From positions 956,001 through 1,020,000 of the forward strand of contig NC_085090.1 of assembly GCF_963422355.1 (NCBI RefSeq): a stretch of DNA of 64,000 nt, written 5' to 3'. The stretch comes from Corticium candelabrum. Its lineage: Eukaryota; Porifera; Homoscleromorpha; Homosclerophorida; Plakinidae. The notes under the pieces were generated by a model. The model was not told the DNA's origin and did no database searches. It was given only the letters and a program-made list of their open reading frames with translations. This document shows, in pieces, positions 55,370-64,000 of this stretch (the first letter of the stretch is position 1; every line of letters starts with the position of its first letter). The position numbers were made by a program, and so were the translations under genes.

Positions 55370-58126
55370 AGGGTTCTGCCGTGGTTTTTTCTTGTATGGG
55401 TCATGAGCGATGGGGGTTGGGGGGCGAGGCCCCCGAAAAAATTTTGGGGGGCGTGGTTTTTACGGATAAATTTTGACTCCATTTTTCACATTTATTTCAA
55501 CAATCCAAACGCTTATCGACATGCTTTATTTTACCGAAAGTCTGCGATTCTTCTTTAGAGCCCACAGTTTCGCAGCATCTTTCACGGGAAAATTTTCCAA
55601 AGAAGGACCGTTTACGGCAATTCTTAGCAGTGCGTCCAGGGTTCTTTCGCTCATTCGATTTCGTATATCCGTTTTTATCAAGTTTAGTTGAGAGAAAGTG
55701 CGCTCAACACTGGCTGTGTGCATCGGAATAACTCTGCAAATGCATGCTATTGATGAAAGCTTGGGAAACATTCTTTTGGTTGATAAGTCACCGCATAGAT
55801 CGTCCAGAACTTCTTTGCAAGTGTATGACGCCGATTCTCTCCTATTTATCGCTAGACGCTCCTTGTAGCTTGACCATTCCTCAAGGCTTTCCTCAACAAA
55901 TTCGTCTACGTCAGAAGGATGAAAATGAGTGAAGAGCTTTTCTATTTCACCGTTGCCGTACTCGGCAAACTCTTCTCCAGAATCAGGCAATGGCAACGCA
56001 TCCGGATTGAAGACGGTAAAGGACGTCATTACTCCTTGATCTTCAAATCTTTTTTCGATGTTAGAGAGCAGGCTGGAGAGATAGGGTGTTTTGATGTTAT
56101 TTGTGAAAGTCATTTCATTGTCATTCGGGTCACGTGTAATAACGATCCCCGATGACTTCAGTTTCTCCAAAAATTCCGGCAATTGGCAAAGATGCATACC
56201 GTCGACAGTTTTTAGTCGCTTAAGAGCCTCCTTCGTCAACAAAAGCGCTCCTGGAATACTGCTATAATCGCAGTGTTCATGTTGAAATATTTTTTAGAGG
56301 CGCGAAACGTGCGGCAAAGCATCGCACATTAAGAGCATGGTCGTTATAAACTTGTGCTTTGTTATCATTGCGTTAATGCCCAAAGCTCTAGCGTCGTGTC
56401 TCTCCTGCGCCTCTCGCTGGAGACTGACGCTGACAGATGCAAAGCAGGCTTTAAGACGGCTGACACTTCGCTCGATGCTCAGCCATCTTGTTGCGCAAGG
56501 TGCAACCATTTTTCCCTTTTCATGAAGCAGCGCCTGGATTGCTTCCAACCCTGCCGTCCTAACGGCACTATTGTCAAAGAAATCAAAAATTTGACGAAGA
56601 ATATTGTCAAATGCTTTGACGTATGGCACTGCCTTTGATGCCTGAGTTGATGCAAGATTCAGTCGGTGTGCCGCACAGTGGACTCCAACAGCAGTAGGAA
56701 CCGTGCGTTTTAGCCTAGCAACTACACCGTTTCTGCAACCAACCATTGTCGATGCACCGTCTGTTCCAATTCCTCTAAGTCTTCTACGGTCTACGCCCGA
56801 AACCTCAATAAACTCTTCGATGCGACGTGTAATAGTTTCTGCTCCTGCTCTAATGCAGCTATTCCCGCCTGCAGCAGCGCTCTCAACTTCGGGTTGCAAT
56901 AAGTCCACTACTTTTAAGAAAGTGCATTTGAGTTCTCCTGTAGCATTATCAATGTAGCGACCGTGAATTGCCAGCTGCTCTTGCGTAGTGCAATCCGTCG
57001 TCTCGTCAAACATTAAAGCAAAATGCTCAGAATCTTTCAATTCGTCGAGAGATCTTTTTTCAAGGAGCTCAGATATGACGTAAAGCATCTCTTGTATCGA
57101 TTTATGACTGGTGTAGATAGCATTTCTAGCTACTCTAATCTTGCTTTTAATTTCTACTCCCAACCACGAAGCCAGATCTAGGATCGGTTCAAAATTGGTA
57201 GTGTGAGCCAAACGCCGCTTAGCAATGAAATAGAGACAACCAATTGCTTGCTCGATTCCTTGAGCAGGAACAACAGGATGGATAGCAGACGCAACGTTTG
57301 GCTTGGAAGCGAGACGCTCCAACCTCACACACGTGATATGTGACTCGCATTCTTCGTGTCTAATTATACTTTCAAGCCGCAATCGCGTACAGGGCTTCTT
57401 TAGCCATGATTCGTGCTTGAATGGCCGAGCTCCAGAGCAGTGCTTCTGGCAAATATTACACGTCATACCCCTTGTAGAACGATCGTACTTAAGCCAGCTT
57501 CTCCCCGTCAGCCACTCAATTCGAAATCGGGACGATCGCTTCGAATTCGAACTCTTAGAAGTAGGATGACTCGAAGTAGACGCCGCTACTTGAATCGCAT
57601 TCTCGGCGTCGTCGTCGTCGTCTATAAGCTCGCTGTCCGTGTCGTTATCGTCGTCGATAAGCTCACCGTCTTCGTCGTTATCGTCGTTGATAGGGTCGCC
57701 GCAGAACTGCGACGAGCCTTCGTCGTCGTTGGATTCTTGATCAGAGACCAAACTAACTTGGGAGATTTGAGGCTGTTTTTCGTCTTCACTTTCAGAAGAA
57801 TCCGATTCCTCGATTCGAGATCGCTTTCGAAAGTATCGCAGGAGAGACATGAGTGAAAGAAGAAGCTCCGCAAAAATCACGTGAACAAGCAGGAGAGAAT
57901 CACGTGATGTGGCAAAAGATTCCCGTACACGACCTCCATGAGAAATGTGTACGCTCTGCGACAGCCGCCTCGATTTAAATAAGGTAGCGTGCTCTCTGTA
58001 CGCTTATGTGTTGCCTGTATGCTCGCGGCAATTTTATTCATATGGGTAAAAAAGCAGCTCATATGGGTTCAAAAATGGGGAGTATGGGTCGATTTGCCCC
58101 ATACCGCCCCATGTGGGCAGAACCCT
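55370..58126 (-). mobile_element. Nested hAT transposon, 2757 bp, inserted into the OTU-hAT element
   Basis: The ends are AGGGTTCTGCC at the left and GGCAGAACCCT at the right (the outer base may be a shared C/G giving the CAGGG start usual for hAT). The flanks are CACCAGGC (55362-55369) and GACCAGGC (58127-58134), an 8-bp hAT-type duplication with one difference. Across the insertion the minus-strand coding frame of the host element can be followed from 58.1 kb into the OTU segment at 55.36 kb, which independently supports the boundaries. Confidence 0.88.
55526..57850 (-). pseudogene. hAT transposase with TTF-type zinc finger, one premature stop
   Basis: The frame starts MSLLRYFRKRSRIEESDSSE and has an Asp/Glu-rich region with repeated ELIDDD units. 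It continues with a TTF-type finger (SWLKYDRSTRGMTCNICQKH ... RLESIIRHEECESH), the first catalytic Asp in LMFDETTDCTTQEQ, the second in GIGTDGASTMVGCRNG, HCAAHRLNLA, ATRWLSIERSV and the C-terminal IPMHTASVERTFSQLNLIKT with the catalytic Glu. The only lesion is a TAA at 56294-56296, after DALPHVSRL. The frame then continues unchanged for 255 codons to the normal C terminus. The full length would be about 774 residues from the chosen Met at 57850. A GTG-initiated extension to 57880 is possible but unlikely. Confidence 0.87.
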
Positions 58127-59145
58127 GACCAGGCTATTTCCTGTGGTGAAGCGATGAGATACGAGGTGATTATGGTATCTGCTACCTCATTCAAAACATC
58201 TGCTAGAGATAACCACGAAGGGAATGATGATTGCCAGAATAAAACAGAGGCATCTTAAACAAAAGGCGTGGCTATCTGCCAATTATGCTATATAACACCT
58301 GTACCTAGGCGTGTTGTTCCTGATATCAATTACAAGATGGCTACTTCACCCAGTTGAACATTGAACTCGCACTCACTATCACCAATAATATTCATGTCTA
58401 CCGAAGAAGAGCCTTTTGCATAGTGTAAGGAGTCGTTCTCGTGAGTTTACAAAGTAACATATTGTACAATATTGACACAGGTGCATTTCATTCTCTAAAT
58501 CGCTTCCTGTGACAAGTCTTCTTCATCCTACGTAAGACTACCCCCTCTCCTCTGCACTTTCTACATATTACACTACACTTTCTCTGTCATAATCATAACG
58601 TCTTATGTAAACACCCAAAAAGGCCAGGTTGCTTGTAATTGTTAGTCATAACAAGCTGTGAGAACTGTAGCAGAATGCAGCTAATGAATTGCGCACTATA
58701 CTTCTTAGTTTAGTTTTTCGCTCCGCTAAATTGAAATGTTTTCTGTCCCAGTTTCATCTTGTTGCAAAGCAGAACTTCATTCTCAGAAGGCATTGTAAAC
58801 CTGTAAACCTACCTGCCTAATTGCCTTACCAGTTTTCAATTAATTAGGTAGCATTTGTTTATTCTAGCACTACCCCTCTGCGTTTGTGGTATATGGTTTC
58901 GATTCTGATTGCCCGTTAAACGCACTCAATCTAACTCGTTACCTAGTAGAATAAGCCTCATGTCACGCTTACTACGATTATTCAATACACAACACGCTAA
59001 GACGGGCACAATTAAAGTATCTAATCGCGGTACACTGATACAGAGAAGTGGACGAGTCCCACGCAAGGTTTGGCGACTAACCCCGTAAAGTCTGGTCGCC
59101 AGACGGTAAGTCTTAGTCGCCTAAACCCCCCAATTTCGAACACTG

Positions 59146-60185
59146 GTACTCGTCCGTCAAATAGGCGTAAAACACTTACAATTCAATTCATGGTGTTGAT
59201 CACGTAAAAGTTTTGACGTTATTCCGGTGAATTATGTCTGGGACACTTCAGTGAAATCTACCTTGGTTTCAGCGAATACTGCCGTATTTCTGGTATGACC
59301 CTAACTGTAAATACTCGTGATTACTGCTGTTATGGTCTCCGAAATATTCGTTAGTGTTGTTCAAAATTGTCAACAGCTTTACGAGCGTATTAACCCTAGC
59401 TTTCCTGAAGCCCCCCTTCTCCCTTTTATTTATTGTTTAGCAATAGGTTTGAATGTATTTGAAACCTTATACGTTGAGGTAGACATTTCTCTAGACGACT
59501 TCTTGGAGCACCACTTTTCCAGTGAGGGGTGGAATTCTTAACTGATCGTCGAGTTCCATTCTCGTGACTGCTCTTGGGCATGAGACACAATTCATTGTAC
59601 ATTCCAGAGATAAAGTGGAAATTCGAATGAAACGTATCATCTAGTCAAAAGTTTTGACAATAACGTGAAACAAAGCTAAGGGATAGGTAAATATACACCT
59701 CGATTACTATGTTTGTGTTGTAAGATTCTAAAATGCTTGGAATGCATGTCTGTTATTGGGTGAGCTTGGTGACGTCATTTTCTACTCGAACGATTTATCT
59801 TTTATTATCTTTGTTTTAGACATTTTCTAAAGGTGTACGCAAAACCCGACTACCCTCCAAACCTGAGCAATCTCTACACAGCTGTAGGGTACTACCGTGA
59901 AATGACTTAAGTCGATGTCACTGATGTGCGCTAAAACTTGTACGTCCTGACGCTAACTGCAGACGAAAAAGCAATCCCATCTGCCTCAAACTAACACACA
60001 TTTTTTCTCGCGCTGAGGCCATTGGTGAAATTGGCATTAACTGTGGCTAATCGTCGATCGCAGCCAGAGGCTTGATCTCGGAGTTGAAGTTCTCTAAAAG
60101 ACCTCTGCGGATAACGATGTTTAGCTGTTTACGTTTATCGGATACCAGTTCGTCATCTGCACTGAGAGTGTCGCATCTCTTTATT
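59146..60185. other. Region without recognised gene
   Basis: A 74-codon frame at 59317-59541 (plus) is open but unlike any known protein. Nothing else is recognisable before the Mutator-like relic. Confidence 0.4.
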
Positions 60186-60776
60186 TCAATCAACCATTAT
60201 ATCGTCACGAGCAATACTAATGGTACCATCAACATTCTCTTCGTGGAAGTGCCTGATGTCACCTGCTTTTTTCATGCTCGGTTCAGCTTCTCTTTGGCCG
60301 CGTCGCGTAGTGCCGTCACGTGATTTTGAAATGGATGTTCTCCCATGGAACCTGGCATGTTCATACAGCCACAAAAGCGCTGAAGCGGTTCTAGTCCACA
60401 CCCTATCATCCTCATTGCAAGAACCACTCGTCTGTTGACGTCCAAAGCTCCACGCTGAGTCTTCTTGCTAGTGAACGTGTTTTCTTCGTGATGGCATCTT
60501 TGGCATGTCAACACGAGCTTCGAAGCCAAGCCCATTCGCTCGTCTTCGGCTTCTGAAAGGCTGACTTGTACATGGCACCTCGCGCAAACAAGATTAGCAC
60601 CCAAGAACGCTGCCAGCACGTCCATTAACGAAGCGGTAACCTTCTAGCTTCGATGACGCACTGCCAGAGGAGGACGGTCCCACGTCGTACGACACATCGC
60701 GCAGTTTGGCTTCAGAGCGCGACATCTCCATCGCTGGCTTCTTCGGCGTACTATGCTGATTACCATGAAACTTCAT
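60186..60776 (-). pseudogene. Mutator-like transposase, N-terminal fragment, decayed
   Basis: The minus strand reads SRSEAKLRD, then KLEGYRFVN, and after a frameshift near 60610 MDVLAAFLGANLVCARCHVQ. It continues ERMGLASKLVLTCQRCHHEE, then DVNRRVVLAMRMIGCGLEPL, QRFCGCMNMPGSM and KEKLNRA. This matches the N-terminal part of Mutator-like transposases common in cnidarians and sponges, with a C-x2-C..C-x2-C zinc-binding pair (CARC, CQRC), then VNRRAVYAMR-like and FCGLMNLP-like motifs. The expected next motif (a VS.DGTW-type catalytic Asp block) is replaced by stops. No terminal repeats were found. Confidence 0.65.
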
Positions 60777-61323
60777 TTACGCCGAAAAGCCATTCCAACA
60801 ATCGCAAAGATCAAAAACAAGAGAACGAACACGGAAGTCAAGCGCAATGAAAATACCGATACACGAGTCTGACGGTTGCGCAATAGCGATTTACGTCATA
60901 TTAGCGTGCTTAGAGGTAAATGCCCAGATTATTAAACCTTACTTGATCGGTTTTTGCCGATTTTTCCTTTCCAACGGCTCAAAAATTTGATTTATGTTAG
61001 TCACGTGACTTATAAACACCTTCAGTGACGACTAGTTGTGTTCAACAATTTTTTGGACGTTTTCTCGAAGAACAAAAACGCTGATATTTGGCATCAAGCA
61101 AGGTAAGGATGCTAAAGTTTACAGCTAGCGAATAATGTAGAATAGCAATTTTCTTCAGTCAACTATGCAAATCCGCCTTAAGAAATGTAAAATAACTTCA
61201 AAATATGTTCTTATTATCTCTTCCTGGTACATCTTCAGTAGTAATAAGACTCATAACCTCTTTGTTACTTCCGTAAGCGATATGTGCATACAGTGACCCT
61301 TACAAAAAAAGGAAGACGCATGG
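60777..61323. other. Region without recognised gene
   Basis: AT-rich sequence between the Mutator-like relic and the short tandem repeat. No coding or RNA feature is supported. Confidence 0.4.
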
Positions 61324-61400
61324 AGGACAATGGAATGATAATGGTATGCGCCCGGACAATGATAATGGTATGCGCCAGGACAATGATAATGGCATACGCC
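61324..61400. repeat. Three-copy tandem repeat, about 24-bp unit
   Basis: The unit GGACAATGATAATGGTATGC-GCC is repeated at 61324-61352 (with a 5-bp insertion), 61353-61376 and 61377-61400. Confidence 0.85.
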
Positions 61401-61423
61401 AGTATTCTCCCGACAGTTTTAAA

Positions 61424-62180
61424 TTAGCGAGAACGTTGGGCAGCCATATTTTGAATTAGGTACAGCAGAACTGGTGTACCTGAGAAGAGACTCATTTCAA
61501 GAGTGAACACATTTTCTAGTAGCTTCGTCGTAAACTTTTTCACTAGTACAGCCATTACAAGAGTTACACCTCCTATGAGGCACATGTTTCCGCGAATATG
61601 TTGGAGTGTCTTGTCGCAAGCTTCGAATGCTGCTTTGTTAGATACGATGCACTCATTCCAGACAATGAGCTTCCACTGGATCAGAACTTCAGCAAGGCCC
61701 GTGCCTTTGGAGATGTTGCAAATTTGAGCTTCAGTCAATGGACTCATTAATTAAGGGATAGTTTGAAGACTAATAAATCTACCGGTCAGATGAGTAGCAG
61801 CAATTTTTCAGAGGATACCACAATAAGCTTGTTTTGTTGGACAGCTGCCAAAAGGAAGCTGATGACAAGCGGTTTTTCTCTACACTTAATGATTTTTTGT
61901 ATTCTGTATTCTGGTCATCCACCAGCTTTTGCTAATTCTCAGCGACTAATTTAGCAAGTTCTATGATGTTGTAGCTGGTTTCTCTAAGAATCTCAATTGA
62001 AGCTGTCCCTTGTTTTCTGTCGTTTTTAGAAAGACATTATTCATCAAGAATTTTGCCTCTTACTGAGATCACACCATCTTTGATCAGGATGAGTGCCTGG
62101 TTGAAGACGGTGTTGCCAAAATCGAAGGACTTGCTTCAGTTATACTAGCGATCACGATAGAGGATGTGTTCAGAAAGGCT
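61424..62180 (-). pseudogene. Helitron-type Pif1-like helicase fragment, degenerate
   Basis: In the minus direction, pieces match successive parts of Helitron helicases: NQALILIKDGVISVRGKILD (about 62070-62110), EILRETSYNIIELA (about 61960-62010), then CNISKGTGLAEVLIQWKLIV, WNECIVSNKAAFEACDKTLQ and GGVTLVMA (61530-61720). In intact proteins the last part reads LIVWDE..M..K.AFEALDRTL..I and GGDFRQ. Here the Walker B Asp has become Asn, and the Walker A region and the GDFRQ block are lost to frameshift. The order of motifs makes the family assignment solid although the fragment is dead. Confidence 0.65.
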
Positions 62181-62359
62181 CTTACGGGATTTATCCACAT
62201 TGTTAGAGGGAAAGAAATGTTACAGTTCTGAAGCATGATCGCAAAGAGCCTTCGGAGCCTGCATGGGATCTAAGAAACTGATGCTTCTTGGAGAGTCTCG
62301 TCCTAGTGATTGTTATCTTCCAGCAACTGTCTCTTCTTGCAACGTTTCCTGTAAGTTCG

Positions 62360-64000
62360 CAGGGGCGTAGCTCAAGGGTTTCCAGAGGGGTTTCCAAATC
62401 TTACGAGCTTGATATCTGTAGTGAATATGATAATAGCATAAACGTTTCACACAACTTCAAAATTGTAAACTAAGTCATTTAGCTGTCTAGCTCAGTGTCC
62501 CACGTGTCTTCTGGTGAATCAGTATCCAGTACAAAAGTGTTAGCTAGTTCACTGTCTGAGTATGGCTCTCCAAAGTTTGGGAGAATAATCTTTCTCGGGT
62601 TCCTGGCAGAAAATAAGCGGATCACGTCCAAGTGTGACAACTTCCTGTTGTAATGGACATGCAGCATGACAAGTCCGTTGAATCGGATCTGCGACATGGA
62701 TGCCCGGAGAGATGTCTTGACGCGATTGAGAGCACTTATAGACCGCTCGCACTCACAGGACGTCACAGGCCAGGTGCAGACAAGGCGCAATAGCCTCGAC
62801 ACAGTTGGAATTAGTGGATTACCCATTGCCAAACGCAACGCTTCTGCTACAGTAGCGGGGTGCTCTGAAATGGGCAGTGATTTCAGTATGGCAATCCACA
62901 AGTCAATTTCTGCAGACAGCGCATCCAAGTTCGGACTCGCAGTAGGAAAATCACTTTGATATGCCTTTCCAAATTCAAGAATATCTGCTTTGGCTGAAGC
63001 ATCACGTAGCAAAATCGTCGGCATAAATGACATTCCTTTCATAGCTAGTTGTTGAAGGTTTCCAAACCGGATATTCATTTGCGAAATAATGTCATCTAGT
63101 AGCGGTATACTCACGTTCAGGCGATAGTAGTCAACTGGCGTTTGCGCTGGAATGTTCCCACGGTACGTCTGCCTACTGCAATATCTTGGGAGACTCTCTT
63201 GCACTCCAGTCTTCAGACACAAAGCCTGAACGTCTGTCCACCATTCACCATGCCTGTCGTTGATGTTGTCCCGCATATCTTGAAGAACGGAGATGACTCT
63301 AGCGACGTGTTTGTAAGCCTTTGCAACATCTGTGGCTTTCTCTTGGAGACTTGATGTTAGGCTTTGAATTGCAGCCATCAATTTTGATGTTATCACAAAT
63401 GTTGCAAGAAATCGGAACTGGGTTAGGTTATTGTGGAGAGATGTAGCAGAGGAGGAGCTAGTAGCGTTCCATGTAACTGTTCCACCCCTGTTTCTGCTGA
63501 TTGTCTCCAACGTCGTTAAAACAGCTGGATAAAGCTCAGCAAACACGACAAGGGCTTCATGTCGCGCTACCCACCTTGTTTTGCACAAATCAACCAACTT
63601 TTTCTTTGAGTCGCCACCCTCTCCTTGACGCCATTCATGAACTATCTCAGCCATAGCATGAGCACGCTTTGGTGAATATTTGAAAAAGATGTTGACGTCT
63701 AACAATGATGACCACATAGACTGGATGAAAGGCAGTTTGCTTAGCCTTATTATACACAGGTTGAGACAATGTGCACTGCAATGGAGGTACAGCGCTTTTG
63801 GGCATTCTGCAGTTACTCTGCTTGCACAACCCTGCAAAGGTCCAGCCATATTCCCTGCACCGTCGTAGCCTTGTCCACGAAGCTTCTCTTTTGGCTGCAA
63901 GCCCATTTCCGTCATTGTGGTCAGTAGCAGATTAGCTAAAGCTAGCCCGGTGGTGCCATCAGAGCAACAGAGAAATTCAGCCAACTCTTCACGAATGAGT
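62360..64000 (-). mobile_element. hAT transposon related to 47745-51354, right end outside the window
   Basis: A CAGGGGCGTAGCTCAAGG terminus begins at 62360, similar in form to the CAGGGGCGGATCC end of the 47.7-kb element. The transposase starts inside, 119 bp from this end, and runs through the right window edge, so the second terminus cannot be seen. Confidence 0.7.
62479..63999 (-). CDS. hAT transposase (ZMYM-like), C-terminal two-thirds, open to the window edge
   Basis: The frame is uninterrupted from the window edge (LIREELAEFLCCSDGTTG) to the stop at 62479-62481. It includes the second catalytic Asp in GQGYDGAGNMAG, the His/Cys cluster YLHCSAHCLNLCII, KTRWVARHEALVVF, LPRYCSRQTYRGNIPAQTPV and the C-terminal WPVTSCECERSISALNRVKT with the catalytic Glu. 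It aligns along its length with the transposase at 48091-49575 (for example LPRTTGRQQHRGNVP), but the two have diverged well. No lesion is visible in this portion. The first catalytic Asp and the zinc finger lie outside the window, so activity cannot be judged. Confidence 0.88.
   Translation of the reverse strand, partial: LIREELAEFLCCSDGTTGLALANLLLTTMTEMGLQPKEKLRGQGYDGAGNMAGPLQGCASRVTAECPKALYLHCSAHCLNLCIIRLSKLPFIQSMWSSLLDVNIFFKYSPKRAHAMAEIVHEWRQGEGGDSKKKLVDLCKTRWVARHEALVVFAELYPAVLTTLETISRNRGGTVTWNATSSSSATSLHNNLTQFRFLATFVITSKLMAAIQSLTSSLQEKATDVAKAYKHVARVISVLQDMRDNINDRHGEWWTDVQALCLKTGVQESLPRYCSRQTYRGNIPAQTPVDYYRLNVSIPLLDDIISQMNIRFGNLQQLAMKGMSFMPTILLRDASAKADILEFGKAYQSDFPTASPNLDALSAEIDLWIAILKSLPISEHPATVAEALRLAMGNPLIPTVSRLLRLVCTWPVTSCECERSISALNRVKTSLRASMSQIRFNGLVMLHVHYNRKLSHLDVIRLFSARNPRKIILPNFGEPYSDSELANTFVLDTDSPEDTWDTELDS

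Larger units (their letters stand above)
51696..59145 (-). mobile_element. OTU-hAT composite transposon, interrupted by a nested hAT element
   Basis: The ends are CAGTGTTCGAAATT (51696) and AATTTCGAACACTG (59145), followed inside by related TTTAGTCGCC/GGCGACTAA blocks. No target duplication was found. Without the nested 2757-bp insertion (55370-58126) and one copy of its duplication, the element would be about 4.7 kb. Minus-strand coding order is an OTU-like protease segment (55.4-54.5 kb), a zinc finger (54.3-53.9 kb), the hAT catalytic core (53.8-53.0 kb) and the dimerisation domain (52.8-52.1 kb). All parts show frameshifts. Confidence 0.65.

Noticed and set aside
59317-59541. 74-codon ORF between the composite element and the Mutator-like relic
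   Set aside because: No motif, no neighbours in the same frame, length expected by chance.

Overview
The window is eukaryotic and most likely from an invertebrate animal, possibly a sponge or another early-branching lineage. It has GT-AG introns, widely spaced genes, long dinucleotide microsatellites and many decayed DNA transposons. The host proteins are clearly metazoan-like. The lineage is a guess from transposon flavour and cannot be fixed by reading alone.

Host genes occupy about 9.5-47.2 kb in the order TNPO3 (-), GID8 (+), a PHF13/PHF23-like PHD-finger gene (+) and SF3A1 (+). TNPO3 and GID8 are intronless and diverge from a 371-bp shared promoter with an NRF1-like palindrome. The PHD-finger gene has 5 exons over 10.3 kb. 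SF3A1 has 20 exons over 21.8 kb, reconstructed here exon by exon in one continuous frame (680 codons plus stop). TNPO3 imports SR splicing factors and SF3A1 is a core U2 snRNP protein, so two neighbours serve splicing. GID8 belongs to the CTLH/GID ubiquitin ligase, and the PHD protein is a probable H3K4me3 reader.

The large introns hold many short terminal-inverted-repeat elements whose boundaries can be read: three with TTA target duplications (one more is probable), one with TTAA, a pogo-like remnant with TA, a hAT-like element with a 5-bp and another with a 6-bp duplication, and a 2.3-kb element carrying a broken THAP domain with a 9-bp duplication. A degenerate RecQ-like helicase fragment sits between inverted repeats in a PHD-gene intron.

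Both flanks are transposon graveyards. The left edge (1-3 kb) and the 51.7-59.1 kb block each carry the remains of an OTU-type cysteine protease region upstream of a TTF-type zinc finger and a hAT transposase. The second copy is split by a nested 2.76-kb hAT element (55370-58126) whose transposase has one premature stop. A further 3.6-kb hAT element (47745-51354) is almost intact, with one frameshift in a homopolymer. A related transposase runs off the right edge. Relics of a Mutator-like transposase, a Helitron-type helicase and a retroelement-like ORF are also present.
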